NCBI RefSeq assembly: GCF_001758365.1
Contig: NZ_LZFO01000002.1
Span: 1 to 64,000 of the forward strand
Direction: 5' to 3'
Origin: Clostridium acetireducens DSM 10703
GTDB lineage: Bacteria > Bacillota > Clostridia > Clostridiales > Clostridiaceae
Length of the DNA: 64,000 nt
Shown: positions 27,638 through 36,466 of the stretch, one piece after another
How the letters are laid out: each line of letters starts with the position of its first letter
How positions within the stretch are numbered: position 1 is the first letter of the stretch
Made by a program: the position numbers and the translations under genes
Notes under the pieces: generated by a model
Told to the model about the DNA's origin: nothing
Databases searched by the model: none
The model's input: the letters and a program-made list of their open reading frames with translations, nothing else

Positions 27638-28303
27638 ATGTTGTCAATAAAGGAAAACATAATAAAAGCAAAGGAGAATATTCCAGAAAATGTAACTTTA
27701 ATTGCTGTTTCTAAAACAAAACCTATAGAATATATAAAAGAAGCTTATGAAGCAGAAATTAGAGATTTTGGCGAAAATAAAGTTCAAGAATTAGTAGAAA
27801 AATACGATTATTTTGGTAAAGATGTACGATGGCACTTAATAGGGCATCTTCAAAGAAATAAAGTTAAATATATAGTAGGAAAAGTACATTTAATACATTC
27901 TGTAGATAGTGTTAGACTTTTAAATGAAATTGAAAAAAGATTTGGAGAAAAAAACATTACAGCTAATATATTAGTACAAATAAATATAGGTAAAGAAGAA
28001 AGTAAAACAGGAATTTATGAAGAAGATTTAGAAGAATTTTTGAAGGGCTGTGAGAATTGTAATAGCGTTAAAGTAAAGGGGCTTATGGCAATAATACCAA
28101 AAGGCAATGAAGAAAGCTGTAGGCATTATTTTAAAAAAATGAAAAAAATCTGGGATAGCTTAAATGAAAAACAGTATAAAAATATAAACATGGAGTACTT
28201 ATCCATGGGTATGTCAGGAGATTACAAAATAGCCATAGAAGAAGGTTCTAATATGGTTAGAATAGGTCAAGGCATATTTGGTGCAAGAAATTATAATAAG
28301 TAA
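27638..28303 (+). CDS. yggS: PLP homeostasis protein (YggS/PROSC family)
   Basis: The 221-residue fold-type III PLP-binding protein keeps pyridoxal phosphate and some amino-acid pools in balance. The PLP-binding lysine is Lys26 in AVSKTKP. The blocks FGENKVQEL, WHLIGHLQRNK, and GLMAI with LSMGMSGDY are family signatures. It begins the ylm-type group yggS-sepF-yggT-ylmH-divIVA. AGAGGAGACGG lies before ATG 27638. Confidence 0.96.
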   Translation: MLSIKENIIKAKENIPENVTLIAVSKTKPIEYIKEAYEAEIRDFGENKVQELVEKYDYFGKDVRWHLIGHLQRNKVKYIVGKVHLIHSVDSVRLLNEIEKRFGEKNITANILVQINIGKEESKTGIYEEDLEEFLKGCENCNSVKVKGLMAIIPKGNEESCRHYFKKMKKIWDSLNEKQYKNINMEYLSMGMSGDYKIAIEEGSNMVRIGQGIFGARNYNK

Positions 28304-28318
28304 AAGGGGGAAACATAA

Positions 28319-28774
28319 ATGGCTGGAAAAGTTTTAAATAAAATGATGGGATTTTTAGGCCTTGAAGATGAACTAGATGAAGAATTTGAAGAAGTTGAAA
28401 ACCAAGATAATCAAGATGAAGATAAAAATCTTCAACCAGAAATAGGATTTAATAAAAAAACTAATAAAGTTGTAAGCATACATACTGCTTCTAATGTAAA
28501 AGTAGCTATAGTTAAACCAAAAACTTTTGAAGAAGCAGCAGATATATGTGATGATTTAAAAAATAGAAAGATTATTGTAATTAATACTACAGGACTTGAG
28601 CACAAAATAGCACAAAGGCTTCTTGACTTTATGGGTGGAGCAAGTTATGCTTTATCTGGAGACCTTCAAGAAATAGAATCAGGAGTGTATATACTTTCAC
28701 CATCTAATGTAGATGTATCTAATGAATTAAAATCTCAATTAAGTAGCAAAGGATTGTTTAATTTTAATAAATAA
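28319..28774 (+). CDS. sepF: Cell division protein SepF
   Basis: SepF bundles FtsZ filaments and tethers them to the membrane. The 151-residue protein has an N-terminal amphipathic helix ([13 protein letters not shown]) for membrane contact, an acidic linker ([19 protein letters not shown]) and the C-terminal SepF domain with [20 protein letters not shown]. Spacing to yggS is 15 bases, with AAAGGGGG upstream. Another FtsZ anchor, FtsA, is not encoded in this window. Confidence 0.96.
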   Translation: MAGKVLNKMMGFLGLEDELDEEFEEVENQDNQDEDKNLQPEIGFNKKTNKVVSIHTASNVKVAIVKPKTFEEAADICDDLKNRKIIVINTTGLEHKIAQRLLDFMGGASYALSGDLQEIESGVYILSPSNVDVSNELKSQLSSKGLFNFNK

Positions 28775-28788
28775 TATTGGAGGAAATA

Positions 28789-29061
28789 ATGAGTACTACT
28801 TTATATTATGCTGTAGGAATGTTATTTGAATTTTTGGAATATGCCATATTAATAGATGTAATTTTATCTTGGGTATTTCCTGGTGGAAAAAATAAGTTTA
28901 CAGAAATACTGCATATATTTACAGAACCTTTTTTAGTGCCAGGAAGGCGAATACAGGAAAAACTTATACCAGGACTTATGCTGGATTTTTCTCCTATAAT
29001 AGCTCTTTTAGTTTTATCTTTGTTAAAGAGAGTATTATTAACATTTATAGGAATGATGTAA
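28789..29061 (+). CDS. ylmG: YggT-family membrane protein (YlmG)
   Basis: The protein has 90 residues from ATG 28789, eight bases after TTGGAGG; a TTG at 28777 lies before that site. Two membrane helices flank the conserved loop FTEPFLVPGRRIQ, then DFSPIIALLVL. YggT/YlmG proteins are linked to division and osmotic or envelope function but lack a defined biochemical role. It lies between sepF and ylmH as in B. subtilis. Confidence 0.93.
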   Translation: MSTTLYYAVGMLFEFLEYAILIDVILSWVFPGGKNKFTEILHIFTEPFLVPGRRIQEKLIPGLMLDFSPIIALLVLSLLKRVLLTFIGMM

Positions 29062-29062
29062 A

Positions 29063-29842
29063 ATGAATAAATCTGAATTTTTATGTAAATTTGATTATGA
29101 GGATAAAATTTTACTTTCTAGTATATATGATAAAATTGTATTATCAGAAAAAACTGGTAATACAATTTATACTAGTGAATTTTATCCTCCTAATGTATGG
29201 AACATTTTATGCAAAATAACTTCTCAACATTTTTATAATGTAAAAATAGAAAGTTGTGGAGTTTTTAAAGAAGCAGAAAGAAGGATAATTTGTATAAATC
29301 CTAAGGACTATACAAATTATCCTATAAAATTAATAAATATTATAAATAAATCTAATTTTAGTACTTTAAATCACAAAGATTATTTAGGAGCTTTAACTTC
29401 TACTGGCATAAAAAGAGAAAAATTTGGTGATTTAATAGTTATAGGCAATTGTTGCTATGCAGCTATTTGTGAAGAAATAGTAGACTTTATAAAATCCAAT
29501 TTAACAAGAATAGGAAAAAGCCCTTGTGGAATAAAAGAAATTAACATAGATAATGAAAAAGAAATTCCTACATATAACTTTGAAAATATAGTAATAAATG
29601 CAGCTTCTAATAGGCTAGACTGTGTTGTATCTTCTTTAACAAATTTATCTAGAGCAAAATCTAATCAATTAATAAAAACAGGAAATGTGCTTGTAAATTA
29701 TATGAAAAGTTTAGATAAAAGTGAAATGGTTAAAGAAAATTCAGTAATTACTATTAGGGGTTTTGGAAAATTTAAAATAGTAGAGGAAATTGGATGGACT
29801 AAAAGAGAAAAAATTAAAATATGTGTAAAAAAATTTATTTAA
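29063..29842 (+). CDS. ylmH: S4-domain RNA-binding protein YlmH
   Basis: The 259-residue protein has an N-terminal YlmH domain and a C-terminal S4 RNA-binding domain (about residues 180-245: ASNRLDCVVSSLTNLSRAKS, then KTGNVLVNY). YlmH homologues bind stalled large ribosomal subunits and act in ribosome quality control with RqcH; an rqcH gene is at 42106. It starts one base after the ylmG stop codon, with AGGAATG upstream. Confidence 0.93.
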   Translation: MNKSEFLCKFDYEDKILLSSIYDKIVLSEKTGNTIYTSEFYPPNVWNILCKITSQHFYNVKIESCGVFKEAERRIICINPKDYTNYPIKLINIINKSNFSTLNHKDYLGALTSTGIKREKFGDLIVIGNCCYAAICEEIVDFIKSNLTRIGKSPCGIKEINIDNEKEIPTYNFENIVINAASNRLDCVVSSLTNLSRAKSNQLIKTGNVLVNYMKSLDKSEMVKENSVITIRGFGKFKIVEEIGWTKREKIKICVKKFI

Positions 29843-29856
29843 ATAGAGGTGTTACC

Positions 29857-30579
29857 ATGAAAATCACAGCAATGGACATAAATGAAAAGGAATTTAAAAA
29901 AATTTTTAGGGGTTATGATATAGATGAAGTAGATGAGTTTTTAGACAAAGTAGGAGAAGATTATGAAGAAATTTACAAAGAAAATACATATTTAAAGGAA
30001 AAAATAAATAGTCTAAATGAGCAAATAGAACATTACAAAAAAATGGAAGATACTATAAAAAACACTATACTTTTAGCTCAAACTTCTGCAGACCAAGCAA
30101 GACAATCTGCACAAAAAGAAGCAGATTTAATAATGGAAAAAGCTAATCAAGCAGCACAAAAAGTATTAGATAAAGCTAATAACGATGTAATGCAAATAAA
30201 AGATGAATATGAATCTACAAAGCAAGAATTTATAATATTTAGAACTAAATTTAAAAATTTCATGAAAACTCAAATGGAAATGTTTAATGATATGGAAAAA
30301 GATTTTATAAAACACTATAACATAGGATGCGAAGTAATGGATAATGAAGAAAATAACTTTATAAAAGAAAAAGATATAGAAATGCAAACAAATTTACATA
30401 ATGCAGATTCTAAAAAAACAGAGTCTTCAAAAAAAGATATTGAAGTACAACAAATAGAAGAAGACTTAAATAAAATAACAGAAAACACATTAAATGTGCA
30501 AGAAGAAGAGTTTTCAGAGGAAGAAAAATTTTCGGAAAATAATTCACTAGATGAAATTAAAAATTTCTTTGTAAAGTAA
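29857..30579 (+). CDS. divIVA: DivIVA-domain protein
   Basis: The protein has 240 residues from ATG 29857, which follows AGAGGTG; a longer frame from 29821 has no site. The N-terminal membrane-curvature-binding part (MKITAMDINEKEFKKIFRGY, then DIDEVDEFLDKVGEDY) is followed by long coiled coils and an acidic tail. DivIVA marks poles and septa and positions partner proteins. It is the last gene of the ylm group; two hairpins follow. Confidence 0.95.
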   Translation: MKITAMDINEKEFKKIFRGYDIDEVDEFLDKVGEDYEEIYKENTYLKEKINSLNEQIEHYKKMEDTIKNTILLAQTSADQARQSAQKEADLIMEKANQAAQKVLDKANNDVMQIKDEYESTKQEFIIFRTKFKNFMKTQMEMFNDMEKDFIKHYNIGCEVMDNEENNFIKEKDIEMQTNLHNADSKKTESSKKDIEVQQIEEDLNKITENTLNVQEEEFSEEEKFSENNSLDEIKNFFVK

Positions 30580-30660
30580 CTACACTATTATTTTTTAAAT
30601 TAATACTTAATTGTGTAGCCTTCCGTTATATATAAAAGGAGGGCTTTAATTATGCACTAG

Positions 30661-30705
30661 ATTACTTTGTATATTGGGTATACTATCAAATACAAAGTAA
30701 TTTTT
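30661..30705 (+). terminator. Rho-independent terminator after divIVA
   Basis: ATTACTTTGTAT (30661-30672) pairs exactly with ATACAAAGTAAT (30690-30701), followed by TTTT. A weaker hairpin (AGCCTTCC/GGAGGGCT, about 30618-30646) lies just before it. Together they close the ftsQ-divIVA region ahead of aroB. Confidence 0.82.
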
Positions 30706-30753
30706 GTGTTATAATTAAATTGTTAATTTAAATTAAAATCAGGGTGGTTTTTT

Positions 30754-31830
30754 ATGAATGAAATTTTAGTTAAAAACAAAAACGAAGATTATAGGGTATA
30801 CATTGATAGAAATATGTTTAAATTAAAAAAATCTTTGGAAGAACATAAAGTAAAAAAGGGAAATAGAATATTTTTAATAACAGATGATAATGTATATAAT
30901 ATACACAAAAACTTAATAGAAAAATTTCAAAATAATTATAATTGCAATATAATAAGTTTTAAACCGGGAGAAAATAGTAAAAACTATAGTACTATACAAA
31001 ATATATATAGTTTTTTGCTAAAAAATAATGCAGATAGAAATAGCATTTTAATAGCTTTTGGAGGAGGAATTGTAGGGGATATAACGGGTTTTGTAGCATC
31101 TACATTTATGCGAGGCATAAAATATATAAATATACCTACTACATTTTTATCTCAAGTAGATAGCTGTATTGGCGGAAAAACAGCATATAACTATAATGAA
31201 GTTAAAAATGCAATTGGAAGTTTTTACAATCCTCTATTTGTATATGTATCTACAGAATTTTTAAAAACATTAAATGAAGAAGAATTTATAAATGGCATAG
31301 GCGAAGTAATTAAATATGGTGTTATTAAAAATAATAAATTGCTTAATTTTTTAGATGTGAATTACAAACAAATTTTAGAAAAACAAGATGATGAACTGCT
31401 TTATATAATAAAAGAGAGTTTATATATAAAATCTAATGTTATATATAAGGATTTTCATGATAAAGGCATAAGAAATATATTGAATTTTGGTCATACAGTG
31501 GCTCATGGTATAGAAGTTTCATCTAACTATAGTATTAGTCATGGAAAAGCTGTAGCCTTAGGAATGTTGGTAGCTATTAAAATTTCAGAAAAAAAAGCTA
31601 ATTTACCACAGGAAGTATATAAAAAAATAGAGCAATTATATAAAAAATTTTCATTGCCTTATAAGTATAAAGTTGACAATTATTCTTCCTTTTTGTATGC
31701 TATAAAACATGATAAAAAAAATACTAATGGTATTACTTTTACTTTATTAGAAGATATAGAATCTTGTAAAATAAAAGTTAATATAGGGGAAAAAGATTTA
31801 ACAGCTGCGTTAAAAGAAAGTATAAACTAG
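30754..31830 (+). CDS. aroB: 3-dehydroquinate synthase
   Basis: AroB converts DAHP to 3-dehydroquinate, the second shikimate step, using NAD and a divalent metal. The 358-residue length is typical. The NAD region GGGIVGDITGFVASTFMRG and the metal ligands in GIGEVIKYG (Glu), NFGHTVAHGIE (His) and SHGKAVALGM (His) are visible. It is the first gene of aroB-mtnN-aroF, which supplies the first two shikimate steps. GGGTGG lies before the start. Confidence 0.96.
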   Translation: MNEILVKNKNEDYRVYIDRNMFKLKKSLEEHKVKKGNRIFLITDDNVYNIHKNLIEKFQNNYNCNIISFKPGENSKNYSTIQNIYSFLLKNNADRNSILIAFGGGIVGDITGFVASTFMRGIKYINIPTTFLSQVDSCIGGKTAYNYNEVKNAIGSFYNPLFVYVSTEFLKTLNEEEFINGIGEVIKYGVIKNNKLLNFLDVNYKQILEKQDDELLYIIKESLYIKSNVIYKDFHDKGIRNILNFGHTVAHGIEVSSNYSISHGKAVALGMLVAIKISEKKANLPQEVYKKIEQLYKKFSLPYKYKVDNYSSFLYAIKHDKKNTNGITFTLLEDIESCKIKVNIGEKDLTAALKESIN

Positions 31831-31846
31831 AAAGGAAGTTAGAAAA

Positions 31847-32539
31847 ATGATAATAGGTATAATTTGTGCTATGGATGAAGAAATAAAACCCATATTAGAG
31901 GAAATGGAAATTGAAAAAAAATATATGAAAGCAAATATGCAATTTAATTTAGGGAAAATATATAAAAAAGATATAGTAGCAGTAAGATGTGGTATTGGAA
32001 AAGTAAATGCTGCAGTATGTACTCAAATTTTAGTAGATGATTTTAATGTGGATAAAGTTATAAATGTAGGAGTAGCTGGAGGTATAGGAGACATAGTTTA
32101 TCCAGGAGATGTAGTTATTGGAAGTAGCTTAGTACAGCATGACATGGATGCTTCTGCTTTTGGAGATAAAATAGGTCAAATACCTAGATTAGATACTTTT
32201 GACTTTAAATGTGATAAATACCTTATAGAAAAAGCCCAAAATGCATGTGAACAATTTAATGAAGTTAATCATTATGTAGGAATAATAGCTACAGGAGATC
32301 AATTTATAGCAGATATACATAAGATAAAGTGGATTAATAAAGAATTTGATGCTATTGCTTGTGAAATGGAAGGTGGAAGTATAGCACAAGTTTGTTATTT
32401 AAATAACATTCCATTTATTGTAATAAGATCTATATCTGACAATGCTAATATAGGTGCTCATATGGATTATGAAAAATTCATACCTATAGCTGTAAAAAAT
32501 TCAACTAATATTATTAAATATATGATTAAAAGTGCATAA
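31847..32539 (+). CDS. mtnN: 5'-methylthioadenosine/S-adenosylhomocysteine nucleosidase
   Basis: MtnN removes adenine from MTA and SAH, clearing the by-products of SAM use; clostridia may also use it for futalosine-like substrates. The 230-residue length is standard. Catalytic residues are visible in CAMDEEIKP (Glu), ACEMEGGSIAQV (Glu) and RSISDNA (Asp). It sits between the two shikimate genes, 16 bases after aroB with AAAGGAAG upstream. I know no direct pathway link to aromatic synthesis. Confidence 0.96.
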   Translation: MIIGIICAMDEEIKPILEEMEIEKKYMKANMQFNLGKIYKKDIVAVRCGIGKVNAAVCTQILVDDFNVDKVINVGVAGGIGDIVYPGDVVIGSSLVQHDMDASAFGDKIGQIPRLDTFDFKCDKYLIEKAQNACEQFNEVNHYVGIIATGDQFIADIHKIKWINKEFDAIACEMEGGSIAQVCYLNNIPFIVIRSISDNANIGAHMDYEKFIPIAVKNSTNIIKYMIKSA

Positions 32540-32573
32540 TACTAATAAACATATTTACGCAGGTGATAAATTC

Positions 32574-33374
32574 ATGGAAAAATTAATAGGAGATATAAAA
32601 AGTGGCAGCAAAATAAAAATTAAAATTAAAAATGTAATAATAGGTGATAATAAAAGAGTTATAATATCAGGACCCTGTACTATAGAAAACTATGATATTA
32701 TGCTGTCTATTGGAAAAAAATTAAAAGATATAGGAGTAGATATTTTAAGAGGAGGAGCTTTTAAACCAAGAACTTCTCCCTATACTTTTCAAGGTCTTCA
32801 ATGGGAAGGACTTAAAATATTAAAATCTGTAGGTGAACAACTTAATATGCCTGTAGTTACAGAAATAATGGATACAAGAGATGTAGAAAAATCTCTAGAT
32901 TATACAAATATAATACAAATAGGCTCTAGAAATATGTATAATTATAATCTTTTAAAAGAAGTAGGCAAAACCAAATTACCAATAATATTAAAAAGAGGAA
33001 TGAGTGCTTCTATATCTGAGTGGATTTATGCTGCAGAATATATAATGGCAGAAGGAAACTTAAATGTAATTTTGTGTGAAAGAGGTATAAGAACTTTTGA
33101 AAGTTACACAAGAAATACATTGGATTTAAATAGTGTAGCAGTAATAAAACAAAAATATAGAATGCCTATTATAGTAGATACTAGTCATGGTACTGGTCTT
33201 AGGGAATTAGTGCCAAATATGTCTTTAGCAGCAGTAGCAGCAGGAGCAGACGGAATTATGATAGAAAGTCACATAAATCCAGAGGATTCCATATCTGATG
33301 CTAGGCAAACTGTTTCTATAGATACAGTAAAAAAAATAAAGGAAAATATAGAGAAACTGGAGAAAATTTTATAG
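32574..33374 (+). CDS. aroF: 3-deoxy-7-phosphoheptulonate (DAHP) synthase, type I-beta
   Basis: The enzyme condenses PEP and erythrose 4-phosphate into DAHP, opening the shikimate pathway. It has 266 residues from ATG 32574, which has AGGTGAT upstream. The blocks GPCTIEN, GGAFKPRTSPYTFQG and DTSHGTGLRELV fit the small single-domain (AroA I-beta, COG2876) group. There is no fused chorismate mutase or ACT domain, so feedback control, if any, is not through a fused domain. It is the last gene of the aroB-mtnN-aroF unit. Confidence 0.95.
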   Translation: MEKLIGDIKSGSKIKIKIKNVIIGDNKRVIISGPCTIENYDIMLSIGKKLKDIGVDILRGGAFKPRTSPYTFQGLQWEGLKILKSVGEQLNMPVVTEIMDTRDVEKSLDYTNIIQIGSRNMYNYNLLKEVGKTKLPIILKRGMSASISEWIYAAEYIMAEGNLNVILCERGIRTFESYTRNTLDLNSVAVIKQKYRMPIIVDTSHGTGLRELVPNMSLAAVAAGADGIMIESHINPEDSISDARQTVSIDTVKKIKENIEKLEKIL

Positions 33375-33487
33375 TATTAAAATTTTATCTTTATGCAGAA
33401 TAAATAAAAAATATATAGTTAAAATAAAATAAAGTAGATAACTTATTTTATGTTTTAAAATAGAATTAAAAGAGGTGTTTTCTGCAT

Positions 33488-34099
33488 ATGGATGAAAATA
33501 AATTAGATTATTTTAGAAAAAAGTTAAATCTAGAAAAAGAGAATGTTTATAGTTTATTAAAGCACATGGAAGAAAATGAAACAATAAATTCTAATTCTTC
33601 TATGAGTATGGAATTATCTGTATATGATAATCATCCTTCAGATGTGGCAAGCGAACTTTATGAAAAAGAAAAAGGATTAGCTTTAAAAAGTAAACAAGTA
33701 GATTTAATTAAAAAAATAGACAGTGCCTTAAATAGAATTGACCAAGGAGAATATGGAAAATGCAAAATATGTGGAAAAGATATTTTACAAGAAAGGTTAG
33801 AATTTATACCTTATGCTGAATATTGTGTACAATGTCAAAATAATATAAGTGGCAGGGAAAATGTACCTAATTTAAATAAAACTCCAGGAGAAAGCCTATT
33901 AAATAGAAATTTTGGCTATGGATTTAATGATTATGATGTAAATGAAAGTGTTGGATTTGATGCTGAAGATTCTTATCAAAGTGTAGAAAGATTTAATAGA
34001 TTAGAAAACATATATGAATATTATGATGACGATGATAAATATGTAGATTTAGTAGATAGAATAAGTAATGAGCAATACAAAAATCAACTGCCAGACTAA
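33488..34099 (+). CDS. TraR/DksA-type zinc-finger protein, YteA family
   Basis: The 203-residue protein has a helical N-terminal half (KKLNLEKENVYSLLKHMEEN) and a DksA/TraR four-cysteine finger around residues 97-121 (CKICGKDILQERLEF, then YCVQC). The C-terminal tail is acidic. It resembles B. subtilis YteA, annotated as a sporulation-associated TraR-like protein. It may modulate transcription through the RNA polymerase secondary channel, but that is not shown for this group. AGAGGTG precedes the start. Confidence 0.88.
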   Translation: MDENKLDYFRKKLNLEKENVYSLLKHMEENETINSNSSMSMELSVYDNHPSDVASELYEKEKGLALKSKQVDLIKKIDSALNRIDQGEYGKCKICGKDILQERLEFIPYAEYCVQCQNNISGRENVPNLNKTPGESLLNRNFGYGFNDYDVNESVGFDAEDSYQSVERFNRLENIYEYYDDDDKYVDLVDRISNEQYKNQLPD

Positions 34100-34117
34100 A
34101 TTTAATAAACAAACTAT

Positions 34118-34166
34118 AAATTATTGCAACTAATAGATTAAAAAAAACTATTAGTTGCAATAATTT
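34118..34166 (+). terminator. 19-bp hairpin between the yteA-like gene and lspA
   Basis: AAATTATTGCAACTAATAG (34118-34136) pairs exactly with its mirror at 34148-34166 around an A-rich 11-base loop. The stem ends in TTT with no longer T run. It is probably a terminator or mRNA 3'-end stabiliser, 18 bases after the stop codon. Confidence 0.65.
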
Positions 34167-34190
34167 ACTGGCAAAGGGGGAGAGCATTTT

Positions 34191-34646
34191 TTGGAATTTA
34201 TAATTATTATTTTAGGTATAATACTAGATAGAATAACAAAAATATGGGCGTTAAAATATTTAGCTTTAGGAAATAATGTTATAATTATACCAAATTTTTT
34301 TGCATTTTCTTATTTAGAAAATAGAGGAGCAGCTTTTGGAATACTACAAAATAAACTTTTATTTTTAGTAGTAATAACTTTAATTGTTTTAATAGGAATA
34401 GTATATTACATATTAAAATACAAACCTACATCTAATCTTCTTAGAATAGGACTTGCTTTTGTAATTAGCGGTGCTATAGGAAACCTTATAGATAGAGTAA
34501 TGTATGGATTTGTAGTAGATTTCATTTTATTACACTATAAAAATGTGTATTATTTTCCTACATTTAACATAGCAGATATGCTAGTTTCTTTAGGAGCCTT
34601 ATTATTGGCAATATATTTAATAAAGGAAGAGATTCATGGAAAATAA
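34191..34646 (+). CDS. lspA: Prolipoprotein signal peptidase II
   Basis: LspA removes signal peptides from diacylated prolipoproteins in the membrane. It has 151 residues and four helices. The catalytic aspartates lie in GAIGNLIDRV and FNIADMLVS, and the NRGAAFG block is present. It starts at TTG 34191 after GGGGGAGAG and overlaps rluD by 11 bases. A substrate is encoded at 40839-41906. Confidence 0.96.
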   Translation: MEFIIIILGIILDRITKIWALKYLALGNNVIIIPNFFAFSYLENRGAAFGILQNKLLFLVVITLIVLIGIVYYILKYKPTSNLLRIGLAFVISGAIGNLIDRVMYGFVVDFILLHYKNVYYFPTFNIADMLVSLGALLLAIYLIKEEIHGK

Positions 34647-35547
34647 ATATATTATAATAAATGAAAACCTAAAAGGTACTAGGTTAGATTTAATTTTAAC
34701 TAATGAATTTAAAGACAAATCTAGATCTTATATACAAAATAAAATAGAAAAGGGCAATGTACTTGTAAATGGGAAAATTAAAAAAAGCAATTATAAAGTA
34801 AAATTAGGGGATAAAATAACTGCTTATATTCCAAAATCCACAGAATTAAAAATAGAACCAGAAAATATAGACTTAGATATAATATACCAAGATGAAGATG
34901 TTTTAGTAGTAAATAAACCTCAAGGCATGGTTGTCCATCCAGCAACAAATAATTATTCAGGAACTTTAGTAAATGCACTATTATATCATTGCAAAAACTT
35001 ATCAAAAGTAAATGGTGTAACTAGACCAGGCATAGTACATAGAATAGATAAGGATACTTCTGGAATACTAGTAGTAGCTAAAAACGATAATTCTCATGAT
35101 AAACTAGCACAGCAGCTAAAAAATCATTCTATGACTAGAGAATATATTGCACTAGTAGAAGGTAAATTAAAAGAGTATAAAGGCACAATAAATGCTCCTT
35201 TAGCAAGACATCCTTCTGAAAGAATTAAAATAGCTGTAGTTGAAGGTGGCAGAGAAGCCATTACTCATTATGAAGTAATGGAAATGTATAAAAATAATAC
35301 ATTAGTAAAATGCATATTAGAAACAGGAAGAACCCATCAAATAAGAGTACATATGAGTTATATAGCACACCCACTTGTAGGAGATGCTGTATATGGTTTG
35401 AAAAAACAAAGATTTAATTTAAAAGGACAAATGCTTCATGCAAAAAAACTTGGATTTATTCACCCTACTAAAAATCAATACATGGAATTTGAAACACCAA
35501 TTCCAGAATATTTTCAAAGGATAGTTAATATAGTAAAAAACGATTGA
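34636..35547 (+). CDS. rluD: RluD-family 23S rRNA pseudouridine synthase
   Basis: The 303-residue protein has an N-terminal S4 domain (DLILTNEFKDKSRSYIQNKI) and an RluA-type catalytic domain with HRIDKDTSGILVVAKN, whose Asp is the nucleophile, and the ending MLHAKKLGFIHP. The lspA-rluD order is common in Firmicutes. The exact target uridines cannot be told from the sequence. A short GATTG/CAATC hairpin with a T run overlaps its stop codon. Confidence 0.94.
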   Translation: MENKYIIINENLKGTRLDLILTNEFKDKSRSYIQNKIEKGNVLVNGKIKKSNYKVKLGDKITAYIPKSTELKIEPENIDLDIIYQDEDVLVVNKPQGMVVHPATNNYSGTLVNALLYHCKNLSKVNGVTRPGIVHRIDKDTSGILVVAKNDNSHDKLAQQLKNHSMTREYIALVEGKLKEYKGTINAPLARHPSERIKIAVVEGGREAITHYEVMEMYKNNTLVKCILETGRTHQIRVHMSYIAHPLVGDAVYGLKKQRFNLKGQMLHAKKLGFIHPTKNQYMEFETPIPEYFQRIVNIVKND

Positions 35548-35612
35548 TATGCAATCTTTTTTAGTTAAGAGTTAATATTTAAAAGTTAAGAGTTGTGGAG
35601 AATTTTTCTACA
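35542..35612 (+). repeat. Repeat D, copy D1 (half), with terminator hairpin
   Basis: GATTG-ATATG-... CAATC followed by TTTTTT (35542-35562) is a small terminator after rluD. It runs into AGTTAAGAGTT and GAGTTGTGGAGAATTTTT, one arm of the palindrome found complete at 37826-37908. The mirror arm is lost here. Confidence 0.65.
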
Positions 35613-35749
35613 TTGGCACTATAAAAAATTTTAAATTTTGTTAGTTAGGAATAGATGTATTATAAAAAAACAAATAATGCAATTAAAAATTTAGTTGAAA
35701 AATTTTAGATTTTGTGATAATATAACTTTGATAAAAATAAATATTAAAT

Positions 35750-35843
35750 CCTTTAAATGATCCTGTGAGATTATAAGGTTGCTCTTGAATAATATATGGA
35801 CATGTATATTATAGCGTCTTGATGGGGTCAAGACGCTTTTTTT
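35750..35843 (+). promoter_or_regulatory. pyrR: PyrR attenuator in the pyrR leader
   Basis: TCCTTTAAATGATCCTGTG (from 35750) and AGATTATAAGG form the PyrR-binding hairpin, with the conserved UCCNGNGAG loop. Downstream AGCGTCTTGA (35813-35822) and TCAAGACGCT (35828-35837) form a terminator with TTTTTT after it. The stretch between them can form the competing antiterminator. This is the B. subtilis-type scheme: uridine nucleotides plus PyrR favour termination. Confidence 0.88.
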
Positions 35844-35854
35844 AATGGCTATAA

Positions 35855-36412
<558 letters not shown>

Positions 36413-36427
36413 AAAATAAAACTTTTT

Positions 36428-36455
36428 AATTAGTCCCAGCGAGGCTAAAAAAGGA
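36428..36455 (+). promoter_or_regulatory. PyrR-binding hairpin next to the uraA ribosome site
   Basis: TTAGTCCCAGCGAGGCTAA has the PyrR loop consensus (UCCNGNGAGG) in a TTAG/CTAA stem. It ends a few bases before AAGGAGGAAA, the ribosome site of uraA. No terminator stem lies between, so I infer that PyrR here blocks ribosome binding rather than transcription. Confidence 0.75.
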
Positions 36456-36466
36456 GGAAATTATTA

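Noticed and set aside
35750-35843. The pyrR leader as a T-box
   Set aside because: It lacks specifier and T-box sequences and matches the PyrR-binding loop followed by a terminator.
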